DNA of 61,452 nt from Solirubrobacterales bacterium (GTDB lineage: Bacteria > Actinomycetota > Thermoleophilia > Solirubrobacterales > Solirubrobacteraceae): NCBI GenBank assembly GCA_019240655.1, contig JAFAXX010000080.1, positions 1 through 61,452 on the forward strand, in the 5' to 3' direction. This document shows positions 1 through 8,041 of the stretch, piece after piece. Position numbers and translations under genes: made by a program. The notes beneath the pieces are model-generated. The model ran no database searches and was not told where the DNA came from. It saw only the letters and a program-made list of their open reading frames with translations. The first letter of the stretch is position 1; each line of letters opens with the position of its first letter.

Positions 1-65
1 ACCTGGGCGAGGTGCGCGGCGAACAGGCTGCCCACCGCGCCGCAGCCGACGACGCACACCCTCAT
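1..65 (-). CDS. Ketopantoate reductase-like protein, N-terminal fragment (runs off the window)
   Basis: Only the first 21 codons are present, cut by the window edge. They read MRVCVVGCGAVGSLFAAHL, a Rossmann NAD(P)-binding start with the GxGxxG fingerprint at residues 7-12. This closely resembles the start of the next gene upstream (62-1069), so this is probably a second copy of the same family. Its ATG overlaps that gene's TGA stop (ATGA), so the two are likely translated together. The exact substrate cannot be judged from this fragment. Confidence 0.6.
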   Translation of the reverse strand, partial: MRVCVVGCGAVGSLFAAHLAQ

Positions 66-1069
66 CCGCTCACCTCCGCCGGCCGGCGCAGCCGCCACGA
101 CGCCTGCTTGCCCTTGATCAGCTGGTGCGCCGCCGCGGTGACCGGAACGGCGACGCCGTGCTTGGTCGCCTCTCGATGGATCGCGCCCGCGATGAACTCG
201 ACCTCGGTGGCGCGCTGCGCGAGCACGTCGGTGAGCATCGAGGGAACGTGCGCGTAGTCGCTGGACAGTGTCTCCCCGCGGGCCACCGCCAGCCGGTTCA
301 TCTCCCACGGGTCGTCTTGCAGCTCGATCCCCGCCGCCGCGGCCACGGCCTTGCCCTCCTCGACCAGCGCCCGCACGACCAGCCCGAGCGAGCTGGGCTC
401 GTCCTCGTCGGCGTAGAGCGCCACGTGCGGCAGCTCGGTTAGCGCTGAGACGCTATTGATCGCTGAGTTGAAGATCAGCTTCGACCACTGTGCAGGCAGC
501 AGATCGGCCATCGCCTCCGCCTTCAGCCCCGAGGCGTTGATCAGCGCCGCCACTGCCTCGACGATCCCGTAGTCGGTGCCCGTGCCCGCCCACGGGCCGA
601 GCCAGGTCGCGGTGTCGAGCTCGTACTCGATGTGGACGTCCGAGCGTCGCGTCCCGCTCATGAAGGTGACTGAGGAGATCAGCGGCCAGTCGCCGTACCG
701 GGCGATCACCTCCTCGGCGCCGAGCCCGTTCTGAATCGTCATCATCGTCGCCTGCGGCGCCAGGCCGCTCAGCCGCCGCCCGGCGTGCTCGAGCTCGGTG
801 GCCTTGACCGCGATGATCCCGAGGTCGAACTCGGGGAGCTCGGCGACGTCCGCCGTGGCCTGCGGCGAGGCCACCAGCTCGCTCTTGCCGGACACCGTGA
901 GACCGTCCCTGCGCAGGCGCTCGGCGTGCTCGGCTCGGCGCGTCAGCACCCATATCTCGCACACGCGGCTGAGGTGCGCGGCGAGGAGACTGCCGATCGC
1001 CCCAGCCCCGACTACGCACACGCGCCTGATCTCCCGTTCTGCCGGCGGGATCGGTGGCTGGAAGCTCAT
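62..1069 (-). CDS. 2-dehydropantoate 2-reductase (ApbA/PanE) family protein
   Basis: 335 aa. The family reduces 2-ketopantoate or other 2-keto acids with NADPH in the cytoplasm. The Rossmann motif G-A-G-A-I-G is at residues 21-26. The catalytic lysine region (IIAVKATEL), the NADPH-contacting QNGLG and the second-domain lysine/asparagine helix (WSKLIFNSAIN) are all visible. The ATG overlaps the stop of the M24 gene upstream (ATGA), and this gene's own stop overlaps the next start. It sits in a catabolic-looking operon with no other pantothenate genes, beside a second copy. I therefore infer reduction of some pathway 2-keto acid rather than pantothenate synthesis. Family assignment is firm; substrate unknown. 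Confidence 0.85.
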   Translation of the reverse strand: MSFQPPIPPAEREIRRVCVVGAGAIGSLLAAHLSRVCEIWVLTRRAEHAERLRRDGLTVSGKSELVASPQATADVAELPEFDLGIIAVKATELEHAGRRLSGLAPQATMMTIQNGLGAEEVIARYGDWPLISSVTFMSGTRRSDVHIEYELDTATWLGPWAGTGTDYGIVEAVAALINASGLKAEAMADLLPAQWSKLIFNSAINSVSALTELPHVALYADEDEPSSLGLVVRALVEEGKAVAAAAGIELQDDPWEMNRLAVARGETLSSDYAHVPSMLTDVLAQRATEVEFIAGAIHREATKHGVAVPVTAAAHQLIKGKQASWRLRRPAEVSG

Positions 1070-2244
1070 CGCGCGCGGAAGTCGTCGGGATAGCTGCCGA
1101 GCTGTTCGCAGCCGCCTTCGGTGATCAGGAAGTTGTCCTCGACGCGCAGCCCGCCGCCCTGCGGCCAGTAGACCCCCGGCTCGACGGCAAGGACCATGCC
1201 CTCGCTGAGCTCGCCGCCGGCGGCCTGGTGCGCGTAGGGAGGCTCGTGAGCGCGCGCGCCGATGCCGTGGGCGATCGGGTGCGACGGCTGGCCGGGGTAG
1301 CCGAGCGCCTCGATCCCGGCTCGGACCAGGCGATCGAGGTCGGGCAGGCCGGCGCCGGGCCGCAGGTGAGCAATCGCCTGGCCGAAGACGCCGAGCAGGC
1401 CGTCCGTGAGCTCGTCGTAGGCCGGGGTCAGCTCGCCGGGCGACGCGTTCTTCGTCAGATCGCACCAGTATCCGTCCGTGCACACCCAGATCTCGAGCAG
1501 CGTCGGCTCGTGCTCGCACACGCGGGCGTCGCTGGTGGCGGTGAACGTGCGGATCGTGGGCCCCGACCACACGAGTGTGAACGCCCGCGCCCTGTCGACC
1601 CGGCCCCGGTAGCCCACGCCGACCGAGTGCACGTACCCCTCGTACAGGGCGCCGACCTCGCTGGTCTTCATCCCCGGGCGCAGGTGGTCGCGCACGTGCT
1701 CCATCGCCTCGGCGGCGAGCTCGGCGGCCAGCCGCATCCGCTCGATCTCCTGCGCGGTCTTGATCGCGCGGGCCTCGGCAAGCAGGCCCGAGCAGTCGAC
1801 AACCTCCCGGCAGACGCCGGTGAACGCATCGAACCACGGCTGCGAGAACACCGTCGGCTCGGCCACCATCAGGTCGGACGCCTGGGTCCCCTGCGAGAGC
1901 TCGAGCCCGATGCGTCCGGTCAACTCTCGCTCGCGCAGCACGCCCAGGCAGATGTCGAGCGAGCGATACCAGGGCGGGCGGGGGTCACGGGGGTGGTAGC
2001 CGTCGAACGGCCGCAGGTCCTCGGTCCAGCTCGATAGCCCCGCCTCCTCGAGCTGCGGCTCGAGCACGATCAGCACGGCGTCGCCGCGGGCGGGCAGCAC
2101 CAGCGCGTCGTAGCCCTTCATGCCCCAATAGCTGTCGAGGTAGACGATGTTGTCCGGCGCGCGCACGACGACCGCGTCGAGCTCCTGCTCGGTCATCAGC
2201 GCCCGGAAGCGTTCGAGCTTCGCGTGGTCGACCGGCCAGCCCAT
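1066..2244 (-). CDS. M24 family metallopeptidase-like (Xaa-Pro dipeptidase/creatinase fold)
   Basis: 392 aa with the creatinase-type N-terminal domain followed by the pita-bread catalytic domain. The second metal-site Asp (GYWCDLTKN), the His (HGIGARAHEPP) and two Glu (AVEPGVYW and RVEDNF) are visible. The position that is usually the first metal Asp (vDiGa) reads L-E-I here, so one ligand is changed to Glu. Members hydrolyse Xaa-Pro peptides or C-N bonds such as creatine, and some do not use metal. The gene starts 2 bp after the FAH gene stop and overlaps the reductase start downstream (ATGA). Context suggests hydrolysis of a small amide-like intermediate. The start ATG was chosen because the conserved N-terminus begins there. 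Confidence 0.8.
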   Translation of the reverse strand: MGWPVDHAKLERFRALMTEQELDAVVVRAPDNIVYLDSYWGMKGYDALVLPARGDAVLIVLEPQLEEAGLSSWTEDLRPFDGYHPRDPRPPWYRSLDICLGVLRERELTGRIGLELSQGTQASDLMVAEPTVFSQPWFDAFTGVCREVVDCSGLLAEARAIKTAQEIERMRLAAELAAEAMEHVRDHLRPGMKTSEVGALYEGYVHSVGVGYRGRVDRARAFTLVWSGPTIRTFTATSDARVCEHEPTLLEIWVCTDGYWCDLTKNASPGELTPAYDELTDGLLGVFGQAIAHLRPGAGLPDLDRLVRAGIEALGYPGQPSHPIAHGIGARAHEPPYAHQAAGGELSEGMVLAVEPGVYWPQGGGLRVEDNFLITEGGCEQLGSYPDDFRAR

Positions 2245-2246
2245 CG

Positions 2247-3146
2247 CTACCAGCGCTCGAGCGGCGGCGCCGGCACTCCGTGCGCCTGCTCCCAGGAGAT
2301 GACGGGATTGCGCAGTACGCCGATTCGCTCGATCTCGCATTCCATGACGTCGCCCGGCTTCAGGTAGTAGTCCTGAGCGTCGGCGCGAAAGCCGGCCACC
2401 CCTGCCACCGTGCCGAGCGACAACACGTCTCCGGCGCTGTAGCCGAGCGGCGAGTAGTGCGCGATCACCTGCGGCAGGGTCAGGGCCATGTTGCCCGAAA
2501 CCGACTTCTGCCTGAGCTCGCCGTTGACCCGCAGCTCCATGTCGAGCTGGTAGGGGTCCGGGATCTCCTCGGGAGTGACGATCCATGGGCCGAGGGGGCA
2601 GAAGGTATCGATCGCCTTGCAGAACGAGAACACGCCGGAGCGCATCTCCCGCCGCTGGATGTCGCGGGCGGTGATGTCGTTGAAGATCAGAAAGCCGCCG
2701 ATGTATTGCTCCGCCTCCTCCTCGCCGAAGTTCTTGCCGTCCCGGCGGATGATCAGCGCCAGCTCGAGCTCGTGGTCGAGCTCGTTGGTCAGGTGCGAGG
2801 GATACACGACCGGCTCGTCGGGTCCAACGATCGCGTCGACGTTCTGGAAGAACACGATCCACGGCGCGATCTCGTGCGACCACCCCACGACCTTGGATTC
2901 CTCCTCGTGCTCGCGGTAGTTGCCCGACGTGTGGAAGAACTTCCTCGGCGCGATCGGCGCCCGCAGCCGGACGTCGGCGAGCGCCACCCGCTCGCCGTTG
3001 GCCCCGGCGGCCACCGCAGCCGGATCCTCGCCCGACGCGAACAGCTCGCGCATCGTGGCGATCCCGTCGATCGCCGCGATCGTGCCGTCGGCGAGCGAGC
3101 CGCAGCGGCTGCGGCCGTCGGGGTCGGTGAACGTCACCAGCTTCAC
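2247..3146 (-). CDS. Fumarylacetoacetate hydrolase (FAH) family protein
   Basis: 299 aa, a full-length member of the FAH superfamily, which cleaves C-C bonds or hydrates/decarboxylates ring-fission beta-diketo acids using a divalent metal. The metal-binding Glu residues lie in ELDHELELALII and the Asp in FNDITARD, about residues 130-190. An N-terminal domain of about 70 residues precedes them. The ATG overlaps the M20 gene's stop (ATGA). FAH enzymes are typical of aromatic catabolic operons, acting after ring cleavage, which fits the Hod-type dioxygenase encoded divergently at 5599-6393. Substrate is inferred only from context. Confidence 0.85.
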   Translation of the reverse strand: MKLVTFTDPDGRSRCGSLADGTIAAIDGIATMRELFASGEDPAAVAAGANGERVALADVRLRAPIAPRKFFHTSGNYREHEEESKVVGWSHEIAPWIVFFQNVDAIVGPDEPVVYPSHLTNELDHELELALIIRRDGKNFGEEEAEQYIGGFLIFNDITARDIQRREMRSGVFSFCKAIDTFCPLGPWIVTPEEIPDPYQLDMELRVNGELRQKSVSGNMALTLPQVIAHYSPLGYSAGDVLSLGTVAGVAGFRADAQDYYLKPGDVMECEIERIGVLRNPVISWEQAHGVPAPPLERW

Positions 3147-4402
3147 GAGGCCACCTCACAGAGCTCGGCGACCGCCAGCGCGTAGACGGCCGCGATTCGT
3201 CGCAGACCCTCGATATCGAGGTTCTCCCCATCCGGCCCGGGCAGGCCGCTCGAGGTTCCGTAGTTGACGGTCGCGATGCCGTAGCGGGTGAGCGCCGAGG
3301 CGTCCGAGAACCAGCGGACGACGTCGCGCTCCGGCCGCTGGCCGAACACCCGCTCGTGGCCGGCGTCGATCGCCCTGATCAGCGCGTGTCCCTCGTCGAT
3401 CTCGGCGCCGGGCGCGGTGACGAACACCTCGTACTCGATCCCGTAGTCCGGATGCCTGCTCCGCAGCTCGCGCACGAGCGCGGCGAGCTCGCGCTTGGCC
3501 CCCTGCATGGGCATGGTCGGAGGGACGCGGACGTCGAGGAACAGGTCGGTGCGGTCCGGGGTGCGGCTGACCCGCCAGGGATGCCCGCCCCGAAGGGAGC
3601 CGATGTTCACGACCCCCTCGCGGCCGCGATATCGCGCCCGCCGCTCCCAACCGGGGATCCACGCCAGCACGTCGTCCATCACCTCGCGCATCCGCACGAT
3701 CGAGTTCTCCTGCAGGCGGCCGCTCGAGAACGCGGTGTGGACGAACGGCCCGTGGGTCGAGATCCGCGCCCACATCGTGCCGAAGTGCCCCAGCACCACG
3801 CGCTGCTCGGTCGGCTCGCCGAGGATGCACATGTCGGCGATCCCGCCGTGCGTGGGCAGGTAGCGGCTGCCGGCGGCGTAGCCGCGGTACTCCGGCCCGC
3901 GGAACTCCTCGCCCCACTGCGTCTTCTCGATCTCCCCGACCACGCACGCGATCAACACGTCGCCGCGCAGGGTGATGCCGGCGTCCCTGACCGCCCGTAC
4001 CGCCTCCAGGTAGCAGGCCAGCGCCCCCTTCATGTTGGAGATGCCGAGGCCGTAGATCCGCCCGTCCTTGACCACCGCCTGCGGTTGGAAGCCGAGGATT
4101 CCGCGCAGGTGCGGCTCCCGGCCCGAGTAGGAGGTGTCCATGTGGCCGTTGAACATCAGCGTGGGACCGCCGCCCGCGCCTTCGAGGGTCCCGATGACGT
4201 TCGGCCGGCCGTCCTCGACCTCCTGCCAGCTCACCCCCACGCCGGTGTCCTCAAGGGCGGCGCTGACCGTCTCCGCCATCGCGTGCTCGGAGCCAGTCGG
4301 GCTCGGCGTGCTCACGTACGCGCAGGCGGTCTCGACCAGCCGCCGCTCGTCGACGCACGCGATCAGGCGCTCGCTCAGCTCCGGGTTCACGGCGAGCGTC
4401 AT
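3143..4402 (-). CDS. M20 family amidohydrolase (ArgE/DapE type)
   Basis: 419 aa zinc-peptidase-fold protein whose relatives remove acyl groups from N-acyl amino acids or amides. The first metal motif FNGHMDTS is near residue 85 and the catalytic Glu region GEIEKTQWG is present. A dimerisation domain and a C-terminal histidine region follow. Oddly, the usual metal-bridging Asp of the DMKG motif is Asn here (GLGISNMKGAL). Either this is a subfamily variant or the metal site differs. The start overlaps the monooxygenase stop and the stop overlaps the FAH start. Hod-type dioxygenases release N-acyl anthranilates that need an amidase, so an N-deacylase role is attractive but unproven. Confidence 0.82.
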   Translation of the reverse strand: MTLAVNPELSERLIACVDERRLVETACAYVSTPSPTGSEHAMAETVSAALEDTGVGVSWQEVEDGRPNVIGTLEGAGGGPTLMFNGHMDTSYSGREPHLRGILGFQPQAVVKDGRIYGLGISNMKGALACYLEAVRAVRDAGITLRGDVLIACVVGEIEKTQWGEEFRGPEYRGYAAGSRYLPTHGGIADMCILGEPTEQRVVLGHFGTMWARISTHGPFVHTAFSSGRLQENSIVRMREVMDDVLAWIPGWERRARYRGREGVVNIGSLRGGHPWRVSRTPDRTDLFLDVRVPPTMPMQGAKRELAALVRELRSRHPDYGIEYEVFVTAPGAEIDEGHALIRAIDAGHERVFGQRPERDVVRWFSDASALTRYGIATVNYGTSSGLPGPDGENLDIEGLRRIAAVYALAVAELCEVAS

Positions 4403-5457
4403 CGGCGGAAGTGAGGCAGCACCTGCTGGGCGAACAGCTCGATCTGATGCTCGCGCCGCTCGCCCCACAGCTCGAGCATGATGTGCGTACACCCGGCCTC
4501 CGCGTATTCCTCGATCGCGGCGATGCAGTCGCTCGGCGTGCCGGCGATCGGGCGGGTCTTGTCGAGGATCTCGTCGCTCACCGCCGCCGCGGCGGCGAGG
4601 CGGCCGCCGGATTCCATCGCGTCGGCGATCGGCAGGATCTCCGCTTGGCTGAGCTTCGCCTCCTCGAGCAGCACGTCGGCCGAGGCCTGGATGTTCTGCA
4701 CCTTGTTGGCCAGGTACATGCCGGCGATCTCCCGTGCCCCCTGGCGACCGGTGTCGCGGTCCTCGTCGATGCTGGCCACGATCGTGCAGCCGAGGTCGAG
4801 CTCGTCGGCGTCTCGCCCGTGGGCCTCGGCTCCCTCCTTCAGGTTCTGCTTCGCGTAGCGCACGAACCCGGGGGTGGTGATGCTCGGGGTGAGCAGGCCA
4901 TCGGCCTCCTCGCCGGCGTAGCGCTGCATCCGCGGGCCGGTGCCGGCGACATAGATCGGAACGCCGCCGCGGGGGGTCTCGGCGTCGCCCGAGAGCGCCG
5001 GCACGGTGGCCGTGAACGCCTTTCCCCGGTAGCTGAACTCGCCGCCGTCGAGCACGCCGCGGACGATCCGCACGGCGTCGCGCGTCGGGTTCAGCGGCTG
5101 CACGTCGTCGGCGCCGATTTCTTTCATGAAGATCCGGCTGGCCCCGAAGCCGAGGCGGAAGCGGCCCGGCGCGAGCTCCTGGGTGACCCGCGCGTCCATC
5201 GCCACCTGAATCGGGTGGCGGGTGAACGGGGAGATGATGCCCCAGCCGATCGTCAGCTGCTTGGTCTCGCGCGCGATCAGCGCCGACAGCACGGTCGAGC
5301 TCCGCGCCTCCATCTGGTGCTTACGCCACCACGGGTACGCCTCAGCGAGCCAGATCGTGTCGAACCCGTGGCGGTCGAGCTGCCGCGCATGCCCGAGGAT
5401 CTCCTCGAGCGGTTCCATCGTCAGCTGCATCACGCCGATCCGCAGTGGGACAGTCAT
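4399..5457 (-). CDS. LLM class flavin-dependent monooxygenase (luciferase-like)
   Basis: 352 aa bacterial-luciferase-like TIM barrel that uses reduced flavin (FMNH2 or F420) to oxygenate a substrate. Typical features are the N-terminal RIGVMQLTM strand, DTIWLAEAYPWW, the central LAPGRFRLGFGASR segment near residue 95 and PIYVAGTGPRMQRYA near residue 165. It is the first gene of the leftward operon. A purine-rich Shine-Dalgarno (GAGGGAG) lies about 11 nt before the ATG. The 3' end overlaps the M20 gene (ATGA). The product probably opens the pathway or hydroxylates the ring. Flavin versus F420 cannot be decided by eye. Confidence 0.85.
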   Translation of the reverse strand: MTVPLRIGVMQLTMEPLEEILGHARQLDRHGFDTIWLAEAYPWWRKHQMEARSSTVLSALIARETKQLTIGWGIISPFTRHPIQVAMDARVTQELAPGRFRLGFGASRIFMKEIGADDVQPLNPTRDAVRIVRGVLDGGEFSYRGKAFTATVPALSGDAETPRGGVPIYVAGTGPRMQRYAGEEADGLLTPSITTPGFVRYAKQNLKEGAEAHGRDADELDLGCTIVASIDEDRDTGRQGAREIAGMYLANKVQNIQASADVLLEEAKLSQAEILPIADAMESGGRLAAAAAVSDEILDKTRPIAGTPSDCIAAIEEYAEAGCTHIMLELWGERREHQIELFAQQVLPHFRR

Positions 5458-5577
5458 CCGATACCCGTCTCCCTCGCCTGCGGCGGCCGCCGGGTGGCCA
5501 CGGCGCGCTCGTGCCCGTCCTCGCCGGGTGGGCGCTGCCCGCGTGGTGTTGAGCGGTCGCCGGGTCGCCTGTTCGCG

Positions 5578-5600
5578 TTACGTATATTTGATCAGAACTT
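5578..5600. promoter_or_regulatory. AT-rich island in the divergent intergenic region
   Basis: Between the leftward operon (start 5457) and the rightward dioxygenase gene is a short AT-rich patch holding two 6-bp palindromes, TACGTA and TGATCA. It stands out sharply from very GC-rich surroundings, so a promoter or operator here is plausible. No convincing -35/-10 pair could be fixed. The proposed TTG start of the dioxygenase begins at its right edge. Confidence 0.3.
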
Positions 5601-6393
5601 GACGACCGGTGCAACGTCCCTCGCCTACGACGATCTCGGACCCGGCGAGCCCGCCCTGCTGCTCCTGACCGGCTGGTGCTCCAGTCGGCGGCGCTGGTCC
5701 GACGCGGCGGCCAGGCTCGCGCGCGGCCGCCGCGTGGTCAGCTTCGACTGGCGCAGCCACGGCGACTCGCCGCCTGTCCGCGGCGATTTCGGCCTCGCCG
5801 AGCTGGTCGACGACGCGCTCGCCGTGATCCAGGCGACCAGGCTGGGGACGCTGATCCCGTGCGCCGCCTCGCATGCCGGCTGGGTGGCGATCGAGCTGCG
5901 ACGACGCCTGGGCCCGCGGATCCCGGCGATCGTCCACCTCGACTGGATGCTCACCGAGCCCCCGCCCGCTTACCGGCGGCTGCTCTCCGAGCTGCAGTCG
6001 CCCGAGCGCTGGCCGGCGGCGCGCGAGAGCCTGCTCAAGAGCTGGCGGGCCGGAGACTCGACGCCCGAGATCGCCGAGGCGATCGAGACCATGCGCCGGC
6101 ACGAGGGCGACATGTGGATGCGCTCGGGACGGGAGATCGAGGCAGCGTATCGCCGCGCCGGTAGCCCGCTGCGCGCGCTGTCGGCGCTGCGGCCGCCGCC
6201 GCGGGTTCTTCATCTCTACGGACAGCCGGCGGAGCCCGAATACCTACAGGCTCAGCAGCGCTTCGCTCACGCACACGACTGGTTCTCCGTGCGCCGGCTG
6301 GCGACCCGCACCCACTTCTCGATGATCGAGGCGCCGGCCGAGGTGGCGGCGGAGATCGAGGCGCTGGCGCGCCCCGTGACGCCGGTAACGTAG
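5599..6393 (+). CDS. Cofactor-independent ring-cleaving dioxygenase homologue (Hod/Qdo/AqdC type, alpha/beta hydrolase fold)
   Basis: 264 aa from a TTG start; no in-frame ATG or GTG lies just upstream, and the family N-terminus fits this start. It has an alpha/beta-hydrolase core but matches 3-hydroxy-4(1H)-quinolone 2,4-dioxygenases over its length: GWC at 25-27, the nucleophile-elbow variant SHAGW at 91-95, LDWML with Asp115, SGREIEAAY, GSPL, and THF with His239. Asp115/His239 correspond to the Hod catalytic Asp/His pair. Hod active-site histidines after GWC and before the elbow Ser appear as Ser28 and Ala90. Such enzymes cleave the N-heteroring with O2 and no cofactor, releasing CO and an N-acylanthranilate. 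A plain hydrolase is the alternative. Confidence 0.72.
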   Translation: MTTGATSLAYDDLGPGEPALLLLTGWCSSRRRWSDAAARLARGRRVVSFDWRSHGDSPPVRGDFGLAELVDDALAVIQATRLGTLIPCAASHAGWVAIELRRRLGPRIPAIVHLDWMLTEPPPAYRRLLSELQSPERWPAARESLLKSWRAGDSTPEIAEAIETMRRHEGDMWMRSGREIEAAYRRAGSPLRALSALRPPPRVLHLYGQPAEPEYLQAQQRFAHAHDWFSVRRLATRTHFSMIEAPAEVAAEIEALARPVTPVT

Positions 6394-6430
6394 GCGCCTC
6401 GAACCCGCATCCAGAGAGGGAACCGCCGAC

Positions 6431-7612
6431 ATGGCCGCCACGACCACCCCGAAGATCCGCCCTAAGGACTACCTCGAGCTCGACCGGCTGCTCTCCGACG
6501 AGGAGCGCGACATCCGCGACACCGTGCGGGCGTTCGTCGCCGACCGCGTGCTGCCGTACGTGGGCGACTGGTTCGAGGAGGCGCGGCTTCCGCTCGAACT
6601 GGCGCGCGAGCTCGGTCAGATCGGCGTGCTCGGGATGCACCTGAGCGGCTACGGCTGCGCGGGCGCCAGCGCGACCGCCTACGGGCTCGCCTGCATGGAG
6701 CTCGAGGCCGGCGACAGCGGCCTGCGCAGCCTCGTCTCGGTGCAGGGCTCGCTCGCCATGTACGCGATCCATCGCTGGGGCTCTGAGGAGCAGAAGCAGC
6801 ACTGGCTGCCGACGATGGCCGCCGGCGAAGCGATCGGCTGCTTCGGGCTGACCGAGCCCGACGCGGGCTCGGACCCCGGCTCGATGCGCACCCGGGCCCG
6901 CCGCGACGGCTCGGACTGGATCCTCCACGGCCAGAAGATGTGGATCACCAACGGGTCGGTGGCCGACGTCGCCGTCGTGTGGGCACAGACCGACGAGGGC
7001 CTGCGGGGCTTCCTGGTCCCGAAAGGGACGAGGGGCTTCACCACCCAGGACATCCACCGCAAGCTCTCGCTGCGCGCGGCGGTGACCTCCGAGGTGCTGC
7101 TCGACGACGTCCGCCTTCCGGCCGAGGCACTCCTGCCCGAGGCCACCTCCTTGCGCGGACCGCTCGCGTGCCTGACCGAGGCCCGCTACGGGATCGTGTG
7201 GGGGGCGGCCGGGGCGGCCCGGGCGTGTTTCGAGGCGGCGCTCGACTACAGCCTCGAGCGCCGCCAGTTCGACCGGCCGATCGCCGCCTTCCAGATCCAG
7301 CAGCAGAAGCTGGCGATGATGGCGCTCGAGGTCAACCGCGCCTCGCTGCTCGCGCTGCACCTGGGGCGGATGAAGGACGAGGACCGGCTGGCGCCCGAGC
7401 ACGTGAGCATGGGCAAGCTCGGCAACGTCAACGCCGCTCTCGAGGTCGCCCGGACCGCGCGCCAGGTCCTCGGCGCCAACGGCGTCACGCTGGAGTATCC
7501 GGTGATCCGTCACATGAACAACCTCGAGTCGGTGGTCACCTACGAGGGCACCGCGGACGTCCACGCCTTGGTGATCGGCGGCGCGCTGACCGGCATCAAC
7601 GCGTTCCGGTAG
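6431..7612 (+). CDS. Acyl-CoA dehydrogenase, glutaryl-CoA dehydrogenase-like
   Basis: 393 aa FAD flavoprotein oxidising an acyl-CoA to its enoyl form and passing electrons to ETF. Family signatures are CFGLTEPDAGSDP near residue 140, WITNG for FAD binding, RRQFDRPIAAFQ, and VVTYEGT near residue 375, where the catalytic Glu of glutaryl-CoA dehydrogenases lies. The C-terminal IGGALTGINAF also matches GcdH rather than short-chain enzymes. A purine-rich site (GAGAGGGAA) precedes the ATG. It follows the dioxygenase gene by 37 bp, so the two are probably cotranscribed. It could complete degradation of a ring-derived dicarboxylate or serve lysine/tryptophan catabolism. Confidence 0.88.
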   Translation: MAATTTPKIRPKDYLELDRLLSDEERDIRDTVRAFVADRVLPYVGDWFEEARLPLELARELGQIGVLGMHLSGYGCAGASATAYGLACMELEAGDSGLRSLVSVQGSLAMYAIHRWGSEEQKQHWLPTMAAGEAIGCFGLTEPDAGSDPGSMRTRARRDGSDWILHGQKMWITNGSVADVAVVWAQTDEGLRGFLVPKGTRGFTTQDIHRKLSLRAAVTSEVLLDDVRLPAEALLPEATSLRGPLACLTEARYGIVWGAAGAARACFEAALDYSLERRQFDRPIAAFQIQQQKLAMMALEVNRASLLALHLGRMKDEDRLAPEHVSMGKLGNVNAALEVARTARQVLGANGVTLEYPVIRHMNNLESVVTYEGTADVHALVIGGALTGINAFR

Positions 7613-8041
7613 CGCGGAGGCGGCATCCTCAGAAATGGAAGGCGCCGCTTTCGAGGCTGACCGAGTACGAGGGCCGTCGACTGTCGTGCGCATGGGCGTC
7701 GGGGAGCGGTGAAGCACCGTACCGAGGGCTTGCGGATCGCCCACTCCGGAAGCTCGACCCCCGCTGCAATCGGTTTCCGAGGCTGCTGGGATAGGCGGCG
7801 CCCCACAAGACCCGTCCGGAAGGAATCCACGACGGGTCTTATCCGGATGCCCGGGCGTCGATGCGTCGCTCGTCGCGGGCCTGATTAGGGGCGGCTGATA
7901 TGGGACCGGACCGGTAGCGAGGTCGGTCGTTGCACCCCCGAATCAGTCGCCCAGTCCGGCCGCTGCTGGCTTATGGAGCCGAGCCGGTCACCAAGCCGCA
8001 GACCACCGGCATCGTCCGACGGGCTGCGGCGTCGGGGCGTG
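7613..8041. other. Intergenic, no gene seen
   Basis: About 430 bp between two convergent genes. No coding frame with recognisable protein features, no tRNA and no strong terminator hairpin were found. Confidence 0.5.

Noticed and set aside
4411..5598. N-terminal extension of the dioxygenase frame back to 4411
   Set aside because: The open frame is antisense to the flavin monooxygenase; family N-termini begin at the proposed TTG 5599.
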